From the NCBI RefSeq assembly GCF_963455295.1, contig NZ_OY734020.1, positions 2,046,001-2,110,000 of the forward strand: a stretch of 64,000 nucleotides of DNA, read 5' to 3'. Positions 44,498-52,490 of this stretch are shown here, one piece after another (the stretch's first letter is position 1; each line of letters opens with the position of its first letter). The notes under the pieces are model-generated. The model was not told where the DNA came from, did no database searches, and worked only from the letters and a program-made list of their open reading frames with translations. Position numbers and translations under genes: made by a program. This DNA comes from Candidatus Thiodiazotropha sp. CDECU1. GTDB taxonomy: Bacteria; Pseudomonadota; Gammaproteobacteria; Chromatiales; Chromatiaceae.

Positions 44498-46274
44498 GTT
44501 CCAACTCCTGAGGAAAATATTTCAGCACGCTCAACATGGGGTTGGGTGCGGCCTGACCCAGGCCACAGATGGAGGCATCGATCATGACACTCGAGAGCTC
44601 CTGGAGCAGATCCTTGTCCCATTCACCCTGTTGCATAAGCGCCACTGCCTTCTCGGTACCCACCCGGCAGGGTGTGCACTGTCCACAGGATTCATGGGCA
44701 AAGAAGCGCATGGCGTTGAGGGCCGCATCGCGAGCGCTGTCGTGCTGGGAGAGAACGATAATGGCGGCCGAACCGATGAAACAGTCATAGGGTTGTAAGG
44801 TGTCGAAATCGAGCGGAACGTCGGCCAGGGAGGCGGGGAGGATGCCCCCTGAGGCGCCACCAGGGAAGTAACCATAGAGTTCATGACCTTGCGGCATGCC
44901 CCCACAATATTCATCGATGAGTTCACGCATGGTGATGCCGGCGGGGGCCAGATGCACGCCCGGTTGGTTGACCCGGCCACTCACCGAGAAGCTGCGCAGG
45001 CCATGGCGGCCGTTACGCCCCTGTTGGGCAAACCAGTCGGCACCCCGTTCCAGCAGTTCACGCACCCAGTAGAGGGTCTCCATGTTGTGTTCCAGGGTGG
45101 GACGGCCGAAGAGTCCAACCTGGGCCACGTAGGGGGGGCGTTGCCTGGGCATGCCGCGCTTCCCCTCGATCGATTCGATCATCGCCGATTCCTCGCCGCA
45201 GATATAGGCACCGGCCCCTCTGCGCAGATGAATGGGCGGTAGCGGACAGGGAGGGTTTGACTGAAGAGCCTTCAACTCCCTCTCCAGCAGCCTGTGGATA
45301 GCTGCATATTCGTCACGCAGATAGATGTAGATCTCACTGATACCGACCACCCGTGCGGCGATAAGGGTCCCTTCGAGAAAACGGTGTGGATCCCGTTCCA
45401 GATAGTAGCGATCCTTGAAGGTACCCGGTTCGCCTTCGTCGATATTCACCGCCAGCAGACGCGGTGCCGGTTGTTCACGCAAAATGCGCCATTTACGACC
45501 GGCGGGGAAACCGGCGCCTCCCAGGCCTCTGAGATTTGAGTCTTCCAGGCATTGAATCACATGTTCCACTGACAGCTGCGTCGGGTGACTGCCGTTACCA
45601 TCATCTGCTTCGATCCTTTTCAGCAGTTCATAGCCGCCGCCATTCTGATAGCCTTTGTAATCCAGATAGTCGGGTAACTCCGGTTCGCCATCACTCGCTT
45701 CAAGCCGTTGCATCACTTTAGCGGGATCGGCTTGGGGGATCGGTTCTCTACCTATCACGGCCAGGGGTGCCTCCTGGCAGCGACCCACACAGGGCACCCG
45801 TTGCAGTCGAATTCCATGACCCAGACTCGCCTGCAGGTCACTGATCAGAGTCTCTGCACCGGCCAGGTTGCAGGAGATGGAGTCGCACACCCGGATTGTC
45901 AGTGGCGGTGGCGGTGTCTGACCCTGTTTAACCAGATCGAAATGGTGGTAGAAACTGGCCACTTCAAAGATATGCGCGGAAGAGAGGTCCATCTCCTGGG
46001 CAAGCGCCGCTATATGATCCACTGAAATATATCCCATGCGATCTTGAATACGGTGCAGTATTTCGATCAATAGGTCAGGTCGGCGCGGCGTCTCTCCCAG
46101 CAGTAGTCGAATTTCGCTTAATACCGCTGGCTTAATGTTGCGGCCTTTTTTGCGGCCACGCCGGCGATTGTCTTGTTTCACATCTGAGGACAAGTGAGTA
46201 TCCATTGATAAATAGTGGTTGGGTGTCGGTTTTTTTAGTTGATGCTTAATTATGTTTTGCAAATCGTGTGCCAT
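44487..46274 (-). CDS. fdhB: Formate dehydrogenase NADH-reducing subunit (NuoE-NuoF fusion)
   Basis: About 595 residues from the ATG at 46274; other in-frame ATGs (46205, 46346) exist and none has a strong ribosome binding site. N-terminal NuoE-like [2Fe-2S] part (CDSISCNLAGAE, VPCVGRCQEAP), then NuoF-like FMN/NAD region (LRGLGGAGFPAGRKW, NIDEGEPGTFKDRYYLERDPHRFLEG, GAGAYICGEESAMIESIEGKRG) and the [4Fe-4S] motif CGQCTPCRVGTEKA. The one-chain fusion of the NuoE and NuoF parts is known in FdsB-like dehydrogenases. It passes electrons from FdhA to NAD. Confidence 0.9.
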   Translation of the reverse strand: MAHDLQNIIKHQLKKPTPNHYLSMDTHLSSDVKQDNRRRGRKKGRNIKPAVLSEIRLLLGETPRRPDLLIEILHRIQDRMGYISVDHIAALAQEMDLSSAHIFEVASFYHHFDLVKQGQTPPPPLTIRVCDSISCNLAGAETLISDLQASLGHGIRLQRVPCVGRCQEAPLAVIGREPIPQADPAKVMQRLEASDGEPELPDYLDYKGYQNGGGYELLKRIEADDGNGSHPTQLSVEHVIQCLEDSNLRGLGGAGFPAGRKWRILREQPAPRLLAVNIDEGEPGTFKDRYYLERDPHRFLEGTLIAARVVGISEIYIYLRDEYAAIHRLLERELKALQSNPPCPLPPIHLRRGAGAYICGEESAMIESIEGKRGMPRQRPPYVAQVGLFGRPTLEHNMETLYWVRELLERGADWFAQQGRNGRHGLRSFSVSGRVNQPGVHLAPAGITMRELIDEYCGGMPQGHELYGYFPGGASGGILPASLADVPLDFDTLQPYDCFIGSAAIIVLSQHDSARDAALNAMRFFAHESCGQCTPCRVGTEKAVALMQQGEWDKDLLQELSSVMIDASICGLGQAAPNPMLSVLKYFPQELEHGE

Positions 46275-46480
46275 TGTTAAGGTGTTATCAGGGATCACCT
46301 TAAGATCCAATACGAAGCAAAGCAGTGCCCCAGATTTCTGGCACATTGAGCACTGGCTGTGTCTTCAGCAAGACAATGATTCACTAACTGTGGTCTAACA
46401 GAATAACCATTCAGTGCCCCATAGATGGCTATATAAGGTTTGATAGCTGTTGGCAGTAAAAGTGCATATGTCAGTAAACA

Positions 46481-46829
46481 TAGGGCCTGTTAACACTAAT
46501 CCAATGCACTCTGTTGTGCCTGAAAAAACGCCAATCAAGGCGCACCCCAAGGGCACTTCCTACGGGCGCGAGGAGAGAAGTTTGGTCACTCCAAATGAAC
46601 GACGAGCAACGCTGAGTGGCGCTTTTTCAGGCGCACCCCAAGGGCACTTCCTTCGGGGCGCAACCCGAAGGGCTGGGGCTGTTTTTGCACCCAGCGGCGT
46701 TATCATTCGCTCATGTAGCCGGGCTACACCACGCTCATTCTGCCTTGCTGGGCGCAAAAACAGTCCCAGCAGAGCGCACCCCAAGGGCACTTCCTTCGGG
46801 GCGCATTGGATTAGTGTTAACAGGCCCTA
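46481..46829. mobile_element. MITE-like element, 349 bp with 27-bp perfect inverted ends
   Basis: Ends TAGGGCCTGTTAACACTAAT... (46481-46507) and its exact reverse complement (46803-46829). TA lies at both outer edges. Inside are three copies of GCGCACCCCAAGGGCACTTCC with a variable tail (46540, 46631, 46774), and nested inverted repeats (CCTGAAAAA / TTTTTCAGG; GGCTGGGGCTG / CAGTCCCAGC). No transposase frame fits. It sits between the divergent fdhB and the zinc hydrolase gene, whose start is ~20 bp from its right end. Confidence 0.85.
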
Positions 46830-46850
46830 GGCGAAGAGGTGAATATACCA

Positions 46851-47885
46851 GTGATATCATGCTTTCCAGGTCGCCCTATCATTCAGGCGGCTATCAATCT
46901 CCCGCTAATCCCATACCTGCGAAACCTGGCGCTGATTGTGGCATTGTTTGTATGCGTGGACGGACTTCAGGCGCGGTCAGCTGCGGTGATGGAGATAGCG
47001 CCAGGGATCTTCATGTGGCCAGGACATCAGGAAGAATTCTCTTCACACAATCAGGGGCATATCGCCAATATTGGATTTATTGTTGGTAGCGAGCGGGTGG
47101 CCGTGATCGATACCGGCAGCAGTTATCAGGAGGGGTTGGCACTACGTAAAGCGATTCGTGAAACGACACAACTTCCCATCGAGTTTGTGATCATTACCCA
47201 TATGCATCCCGACCACTCGCTCGGTGCCGCCGCCTTCAAGCAGGATAAGCCGGCATATATCGGCCATGCACAGCTGAGTGATGCCTTGGCAAGACGCCAA
47301 TCGGTCTACCTGAAGCGGATGCAAGAGATACTGGGAGCAGTGGCAGAGGGTACAGAAATGGTGTTTCCGACCCAGACGGTTGCTGTTGATAGCAGCTTAA
47401 CCCTGGATCTTGGTGCAAGGATGCTCCATCTGCATGCCTATCCGACGGCGCATACCAATAACGATCTGAGTGTATATGACCAGAAGACTGGAACATTGTG
47501 GCTCTCGGACCTGCTCTTCATAGAGCGAACCCCGGTGGTTGATGGCAGCCTGTTGGGATGGTTGAAGGTCATGGATGAGATCAGCCGCCAGCCCTGCATA
47601 GCGATGGTTTCTGCAGAGACAGGGGGTAGTGGACAGTGCGGTGAAGTCAGACGAATTGTGCCCGGTCATGGCCCTGTTACAACCCAATGGCAGAAGGCGC
47701 TGGCCGATCAGCGCCGATATCTCGATTTCGTTGCGGCGGGTATCAGAAAAGTCATCAGCAAGGGGGGTAGTATCTCCCAAGCAGTGGAGAATGTGGGTTG
47801 GGAGGAACGGGAAAACTGGCTCTTGTTCGATGAATTCCATGGTCGAAATGTCACTGCTGTATTTGCGGAATTGGAATGGGAGTAG
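46851..47885 (+). CDS. MBL-fold hydrolase of quinoprotein systems (SoxH-related)
   Basis: 344 residues from GTG 46851 with AAGAGGTG upstream (a GTG at 46839 sits on that sequence). Signal/anchor segment, then metallo-beta-lactamase motifs: THMHPDHSLG, AHTNND, and VPGHG near the C-terminus. Of the type found next to PQQ-dependent dehydrogenases as 'quinoprotein relay system zinc metallohydrolase'. Substrate unknown. A SoxYZ-like carrier gene follows, the usual companion. The promoter region is occupied by the MITE-like element. Confidence 0.85.
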   Translation: MISCFPGRPIIQAAINLPLIPYLRNLALIVALFVCVDGLQARSAAVMEIAPGIFMWPGHQEEFSSHNQGHIANIGFIVGSERVAVIDTGSSYQEGLALRKAIRETTQLPIEFVIITHMHPDHSLGAAAFKQDKPAYIGHAQLSDALARRQSVYLKRMQEILGAVAEGTEMVFPTQTVAVDSSLTLDLGARMLHLHAYPTAHTNNDLSVYDQKTGTLWLSDLLFIERTPVVDGSLLGWLKVMDEISRQPCIAMVSAETGGSGQCGEVRRIVPGHGPVTTQWQKALADQRRYLDFVAAGIRKVISKGGSISQAVENVGWEERENWLLFDEFHGRNVTAVFAELEWE

Positions 47886-48126
47886 ACGATAGACCCCATG
47901 AAAACTGGTGAAAGACGATCACTAAAGTTATACATTTTTTGTGGTAGAAGGGATTCGCGATCTTGTATATACCCTATCAGGCCTTTTGCAGGCCAGAGAC
48001 TGGCGTTGACGCATCAGTTTGTTTTACTCACTGGAACGCTTGTTAAGAATCTTGATCTAACACTGAATGATTGGCAATGATTTACTGGTGCCAGCAAATT
48101 ATTTTTATCATATGAGGATAATTGCT

Positions 48127-48975
48127 ATGACAGCTGTCTCGACGATGAAACGCAATGGCTGGTTATGGAAGGCCGGGCTTAAATTCACCATCAGCTTGAT
48201 GTGTATGTTCGTTGCCGTGAACACTGCATGGGCAAATGATGATGGCAATCGCTGGTTTCAGATAAAGACCTCGCTTTTTGGGGATAAAAACATCCAGAGT
48301 GGTGGAGAGATCCTTGGATTGGAGACCCCAGGCAGGGCCATGGACGCAGCCATCGTCCCCATCTCCATCGATTCGAAGATCGAGCAGACACCACAGCGCT
48401 ATATAAAGAGTCTCTATCTGGTGATCGACAACAATCCTTCTCCGGTTGCTGCTGTTTTTCATTTTCCTGGTAAACACAGTTGGGAAACCTTGTCGACCCG
48501 GGTGCGTATCAACGCCTATACCGACCTGCGAGCCATTGCCGAACTCAACGACGGCAATCTCTATATGGTTAACAATTATGTCAAGGCGTCAGGCGGGTGC
48601 TCCGCGCCGTCACTTAAGGATCCCGCAGCTGCCGCGGCACAGTTGGGCAAGATCAAATTCCGTCTGCCAGAGGACTACAATCAGGGAGATCTCATTCCGA
48701 CCCAGCTGATGATCAAGCATCCGAACAACTCGGGCCTGCAGTTCGATCAGGTATCACGTTTTTATATACCGGCGGATTTCATCAGAACCATACAGGTCAC
48801 CTACAATGGTGATGAAGTATTCACCGCTGACACCGATATCTCCATCAGTGAGGACCCGAATATACGTTTTGGTTTCACACCGAATGAGACGGGTGTCCTC
48901 GAGGTCCACGTGAAAGACTCCAAGGGGAGAACCTTTTCCCACAGCGTGGACCTGCAGTCAAACAGCAAAGGCTGA
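48127..48975 (+). CDS. Quinoprotein-associated SoxYZ-like carrier protein
   Basis: 282 residues from ATG 48127 (GAGGATAATTGCT). Signal peptide (FTISLMCMFVAVNTAWA), SoxY-like domain with a single conserved Cys in VKASGGCSAPSLKDP (SoxY has GGCGG at its end), then SoxZ-like beta domain from ~190 (IPADFIRTIQVTYNGDEVFTADTDIS, ISEDPNIRFGFTP). This fusion is known near PQQ-dependent dehydrogenases; it may carry a covalent intermediate for the adjacent zinc hydrolase. Function is inferred from context. Confidence 0.85.
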   Translation: MTAVSTMKRNGWLWKAGLKFTISLMCMFVAVNTAWANDDGNRWFQIKTSLFGDKNIQSGGEILGLETPGRAMDAAIVPISIDSKIEQTPQRYIKSLYLVIDNNPSPVAAVFHFPGKHSWETLSTRVRINAYTDLRAIAELNDGNLYMVNNYVKASGGCSAPSLKDPAAAAAQLGKIKFRLPEDYNQGDLIPTQLMIKHPNNSGLQFDQVSRFYIPADFIRTIQVTYNGDEVFTADTDISISEDPNIRFGFTPNETGVLEVHVKDSKGRTFSHSVDLQSNSKG

Positions 48976-48977
48976 GT

Positions 48978-49349
48978 TCAGAAGCACTGCAAGGTTGAGT
49001 CGGCCTGTACGTCGCGTAGTCTAGCCACCGCCTTTTGCGACCAGGTGGAACTTTTGTACACCGCATTTCTTCCCGCGGCGGTCATCTGTTGCAGACTCAA
49101 AAGCGTCGAAATATGCACATACTCTTCGTAAGGAATGGCCTTGGCTATGAGATCGATGCTACACGAGCACTTCTGCATCATCTCATGTGACTGGCCGTTT
49201 GAAGCCATGCACCCGATCACATAGTCGACCCTGGCGGAGGTTGGATAGTCGCTGCTGATCGAGGCATCGTTGCACTCCTCAGCTATGGCATGGTTACTAC
49301 AGATCAGGCCGAACAAGAGCATGGCCGGGAAAAACTTTGTTTTAATCAT
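48978..49349 (-). CDS. Secreted Cys-containing hypothetical protein
   Basis: 123 residues from ATG 49349 (GGAGG 12 bp upstream; a TTG directly abuts GGAGG and is unlikely). Signal peptide MIKTKFFPAMLLFGLICSNHAIA, then five or six cysteines (EECNDAS, GCMASN, KCSCSID, LQCF). It ends 3 bp from the convergent carrier gene. It is the last gene of the minus-strand run and may be an accessory protein of the alcohol oxidation system. Confidence 0.6.
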   Translation of the reverse strand: MIKTKFFPAMLLFGLICSNHAIAEECNDASISSDYPTSARVDYVIGCMASNGQSHEMMQKCSCSIDLIAKAIPYEEYVHISTLLSLQQMTAAGRNAVYKSSTWSQKAVARLRDVQADSTLQCF

Positions 49350-49398
49350 GGTTGAAGTCAACCTCCAATAAATTCCACTTTGATGTGCAAGGCTTCCA

Positions 49399-50088
49399 CT
49401 ATATCGCCGGCGTGATGTTCCGGAAAGTCATATCTTCGTCGATAAGCACACCATCTCCTTTTTCGTTGGGCACCTTGGTATGGATACGATATACACCTCC
49501 TGGGACCTGCTCAGAGAAGATGAATTCATAACGTTTATTGACATACAGTTCGAAGTTTTCAGCGTACGGATCATCAACAAAGGGGGTAACAACAATTTCG
49601 GTGCCGCTAATCTCCTTGCCTTTGAACTGAAATTTTATATCGCGTAGTTCGGCAGGCTTTTTAAACGAATCACGAATCCGATTGCGAAAAAAGCCGATGT
49701 TTCCACCGGTACTTTTAGCCATTAAGGATATGTCCCGCTCCAGAAAATGAATGATGACCGGATTCCCTGAATATGACTTGGCAGGGCTGAAATCGATGTG
49801 ATTTGAGCCGCTCAGGAAGTTGAATTCCAAGTCTCGCTTACCTTCGGCAATTACGTCGATGACCTTGATTTCGATTTTATCTGAAAAACTGTCCGCATCC
49901 TTGGTCATGCTTTTGAAAGCGTAATCGATTTGACTGCCTTTGGGCACGCCCATGAGATGGTCTTTGAAAAAAATTATTTTCTGCGCTTGATTCAGCTTCG
50001 GTGGTGGTAAAACCTTGGTGGCAACCGAAACTGCGGGGATGAAAAGCAGTGCAAACTGAAAAGCGCGAATAATACTACGTCTGAGCAT
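49399..50088 (-). CDS. Exported protein of unknown function
   Basis: 229 residues, AGGAG 8 bp before the ATG. Signal-like N-terminus (RAFQFALLFIPAVSVATKVLP). The mature part seems beta-rich (EIKVIDVIAEGKRDLEFNFL, NPVIIHFLERDISLM) with GISGTEIVVTPF-type strands near the end. No cofactor motif. Found in a minus-strand run with quinoprotein-associated genes. Confidence 0.6.
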   Translation of the reverse strand: MLRRSIIRAFQFALLFIPAVSVATKVLPPPKLNQAQKIIFFKDHLMGVPKGSQIDYAFKSMTKDADSFSDKIEIKVIDVIAEGKRDLEFNFLSGSNHIDFSPAKSYSGNPVIIHFLERDISLMAKSTGGNIGFFRNRIRDSFKKPAELRDIKFQFKGKEISGTEIVVTPFVDDPYAENFELYVNKRYEFIFSEQVPGGVYRIHTKVPNEKGDGVLIDEDMTFRNITPAI

Positions 50089-50161
50089 GTAAGCTAACTC
50101 CTAAAACATATTTACCTGTGCATTAGACTAAGCGTCTATCCGGAATATCCCGAATTCCTGA

Positions 50162-50422
50162 TCATGCGCTACGAAACAGGTCGAAAAACCAGGATAGAAA
50201 ACCTTTCTTATCCTCATTCACCTGGCGTGCTCGCATCGTTGCGGCATTGTTTCTTGCTGCTGTGCCTGGACGAACTGAAGGGTGGTTGCTCAGACTCATT
50301 GCATGTCTATGCAGGATCGAATCCGTCGGTGGGGTCTGAAGCCACATCTGGCGCTTCATCTCAACAGTTGCATCGAAATGGCGTTTGAGGATGGAATCCT
50401 CTGGGTGCTGTGTGTGGTACAT
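50162..50422 (-). CDS. Small soluble hypothetical protein
   Basis: 86 residues with a strong GGAGGAG 5 bp before the ATG. Two similar short segments (DSILKRHFDATVEMKRQMW and DSILHRHAMSLSNH) form an internal repeat, and a hydrophobic WFFDLFRSA ends it. No known family. It follows the beta-propeller gene by 95 bp. Confidence 0.6.
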   Translation of the reverse strand: MYHTQHPEDSILKRHFDATVEMKRQMWLQTPPTDSILHRHAMSLSNHPSVRPGTAARNNAATMRARQVNEDKKGFLSWFFDLFRSA

Positions 50423-50517
50423 GGTTCGCTCCTCCTGCCTCTTGATTATTCACAAGACACTATCTTATATGATTTCAAATTCCCACAGGGCGCATGGCTA
50501 GGCATATCATCCTGTAC

Positions 50518-51513
50518 TTATGACCCACCGGCCACAAATACCCCGAAGGCCCGTGGACTTTCACCAGTCGGGATCTGCTTGATTATTTCCAGTTTTTCCG
50601 AATCGAGCACGACCAGTTCATTGTCAAACCAGTTGGCGATGTAGACTCGCCCATGGCTCGGATCAGCAATGATACCTTCAGGAAATTCACCGATATCCAA
50701 GCGACGAATCTCTCGCAATTCAACGCAGTCGATAACGGAAATTGTATTTTCATGCTGATTAGTCACGAAGACACGCTTGTTATCAGGTGTGACCGCGACA
50801 CCGTAGGGGGTACTGCCGACGGGAATCGTGGCAATGACCGACAGACTCTCCAGGTCGATGACACTCAGGTCATCGCTCGCCACATTGGCGATATAGAGTC
50901 GCCGGCCATCGGGTCCCATGCGGATGCCGAAGGGGCGATTGCCAACCGGTATGCGTTTTGTGACTCGATTGCTGAGGGTGTCGACTACTGAGATCATATT
51001 GTCGTCCCTGTCCGCAACATAGAGGGTTTTACCATCCTTGCTCACCTCCAGACCGGATGGCGAGTCACCCACTGCTATCTTTGTCACTATCGAGAGATCG
51101 AAGGCATCGAGTACATACACCAGGTCCTCGTACCAGTCGGCAACATAGACCCGGCGGTCATCCGGGCTGAGGGCAATCCCCAGCGGACCTTTTCCCACCT
51201 CTTTATGGCTTAGTGTTTTAAAGGCCACACCGTCGAGCAGATAGACATCACGGCTTTCCGGATTGGTGACATAGATGCGGCTGCCGTTGCTGGATACCGC
51301 GATACCAGCTGGCTTGGAGCCGACCTTGATGGTTGCGGTGGTGCTTAGGTCCGCCAGATCAATCACTGAGACAGAGTCATCACCCTGATTGGTGACGAAG
51401 GCGAATGGTGCAGCACTTACCTGCATGCTCCCGGCGAGCATGGATAGCAGCAGGACCAGATAGATCGCCCCGGGTCTCAATCGCATGTATTTTGATTCGG
51501 TTGTGCTGCTCAT
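50518..51513 (-). CDS. YVTN beta-propeller of the PQQ-associated type
   Basis: 331 residues from ATG 51513 (start inside the end of the upstream gene; ATG 51486 is an alternative). Signal peptide (IYLVLLLSMLAGSMQVSAA), then seven YVTN/NHL-like blades (FVTNQGDDSVSVIDLADL, IYVTNPESRDVYLL, VYVADWYEDLVYVLDA, LYVADRDDNMISVVDT, LYIANVASDDLSVID, VFVTNQHENTISVID, VYIANWFDNELVVLD). Periplasmic; probably a scaffold or accessory of PQQ-dependent oxidation. A second such protein is at 53799-54800. Confidence 0.88.
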   Translation of the reverse strand: MSSTTESKYMRLRPGAIYLVLLLSMLAGSMQVSAAPFAFVTNQGDDSVSVIDLADLSTTATIKVGSKPAGIAVSSNGSRIYVTNPESRDVYLLDGVAFKTLSHKEVGKGPLGIALSPDDRRVYVADWYEDLVYVLDAFDLSIVTKIAVGDSPSGLEVSKDGKTLYVADRDDNMISVVDTLSNRVTKRIPVGNRPFGIRMGPDGRRLYIANVASDDLSVIDLESLSVIATIPVGSTPYGVAVTPDNKRVFVTNQHENTISVIDCVELREIRRLDIGEFPEGIIADPSHGRVYIANWFDNELVVLDSEKLEIIKQIPTGESPRAFGVFVAGGS

Positions 51514-51526
51514 CGTCAATCTATGA

Positions 51527-52066
51527 TCAGGAACCCTGTTCAAGCAATTTCTTCAAGTTGCCCAGTCCGCCCTCATAAACCCCTTTCACTGCATCTTTGG
51601 CAGCCTGATCGCTAAGTTCCGGTGGTGGTTCATTGTTCGGGTAGCCTCGATAGAATGCACCCTTCCAGGTAACCAGGCTTCCTCCATCGTCAGAAGGTTT
51701 GATGCTGAACCATGAGGAGTAGTTGGTAACAGGCAATACTTTTACATCTACTGATTCTATGCGATAGAAAAAGGAGTGTTTTTCAGGCTCATATTTCTCC
51801 AGCTTTTCATGAATCTGTCCGCCGTTACCAAGGGTCAGTATCCGGGTTGCGCCAATAGTATTGCCACCATCACCTTCGGTTTTTGCCACTGCTGGATGCC
51901 AGCTCATATCTTGAAAATTCTTGACCAACTCCCAAACCGCCTGCGGTGGGGCGGAGATCTGTTGCTTCACGACCATCTTTTGCCGGGTCGGGCCATGGGC
52001 CTGGGCTATAACGGTAAATAGCAGCAGTGTGAGCATGGAGGAGAGGAGGACGATATTTTTATTCAC
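51527..52066 (-). CDS. MxaD-like SRPBCC protein
   Basis: 179 residues from GTG 52066 (GAGG 9 bp before). Signal peptide (IVLLSSMLTLLLFTVIAQA), then an SRPBCC (START-like) fold: VWELVKNFQDMSWHPAV, GATRILTLGNGGQIHEKLEKYEPEKHSFFYRIES, SWFSIKP, a final long helix. MxaD proteins of methanol oxidisers have this fold and help electron transfer from the dehydrogenase to its cytochrome. A strong sigma-54-type promoter lies 70 bp upstream. Confidence 0.8.
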   Translation of the reverse strand: MNKNIVLLSSMLTLLLFTVIAQAHGPTRQKMVVKQQISAPPQAVWELVKNFQDMSWHPAVAKTEGDGGNTIGATRILTLGNGGQIHEKLEKYEPEKHSFFYRIESVDVKVLPVTNYSSWFSIKPSDDGGSLVTWKGAFYRGYPNNEPPPELSDQAAKDAVKGVYEGGLGNLKKLLEQGS

Positions 52067-52134
52067 TTACATTTACCTCTGTGGGGTTTCTCATACAGGG
52101 CTGATTACTCCTTTCGGATAGCCATATGCTAACG

Positions 52135-52150
52135 AGCAATAATCGTGCCT
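52135..52150 (-). promoter_or_regulatory. Sigma-54 promoter for the mxaD-like operon
   Basis: Minus strand AGGCACGATTATTGCT fits TGGCACG-N4-TTGCW at all fixed positions but the first. The distance from the -12 element to the GTG at 52066 is about 70 bp. Confidence 0.75.
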
Positions 52151-52339
52151 GAGCAATTGGGAAAAACTCCTTGGGTATGTTAATTACGCTATTATATTTT
52201 TCCCAGACCTGGAACCGCACGAAGTATGTGGACAAAACCTATTATCTGGCTATTGTAAATTGGGCTAAGATGAGATGAAGCTGGGTAGTGCACCTAGGCC
52301 TATCCAAAGATCATTGCAAGAGATCCGAATTGATACAGT

Positions 52340-52355
52340 GTGTCACCATTGACAC
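52340..52355. promoter_or_regulatory. Inverted repeat, likely activator site between divergent sigma-54 promoters
   Basis: GTGTCA-CCAT-TGACAC, perfect 6-bp arms. It lies ~190 bp from the left sigma-54 promoter and ~75 bp from the right one, the usual range of an enhancer. A similar, longer palindrome is at 61701. Confidence 0.55.
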
Positions 52356-52427
52356 TGAGTGATTCAATCAAATTGGCTGATGCCCCGTTTCTGAGCCCGG
52401 GTCACGGCTGGTTGGAACCCCATTCCA

Positions 52428-52443
52428 TGGTATGGAACTTGCA
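52428..52443 (+). promoter_or_regulatory. Sigma-54 promoter for the binding-protein operon
   Basis: TGGTATGGAACTTGCA keeps GG (-24) and GC (-12) at the proper 10-bp spacing and differs from TGGCACG-N4-TTGCA at two positions. It ends 47 bp before the TTG start at 52491. Confidence 0.6.
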
Positions 52444-52490
52444 AAAATAATCTCTGAACCTTAATTCTTGAGCCTAATATTGGAGCTGTT

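Noticed and set aside
43388-44587. 399-residue plus-strand ORF
   Set aside because: Antisense shadow of the formate dehydrogenase alpha subunit, without any domain of its own.
46300-46330. Possible sigma-54 promoter before fdhB (minus strand GGCAC...TTGC)
   Set aside because: The spacing between the two elements is one base short, which normally abolishes sigma-54 binding.
46450-46830. 126-residue ORF across the MITE-like element
   Set aside because: It runs through the inverted ends and internal repeats, so it reflects repeat sequence, not a gene.
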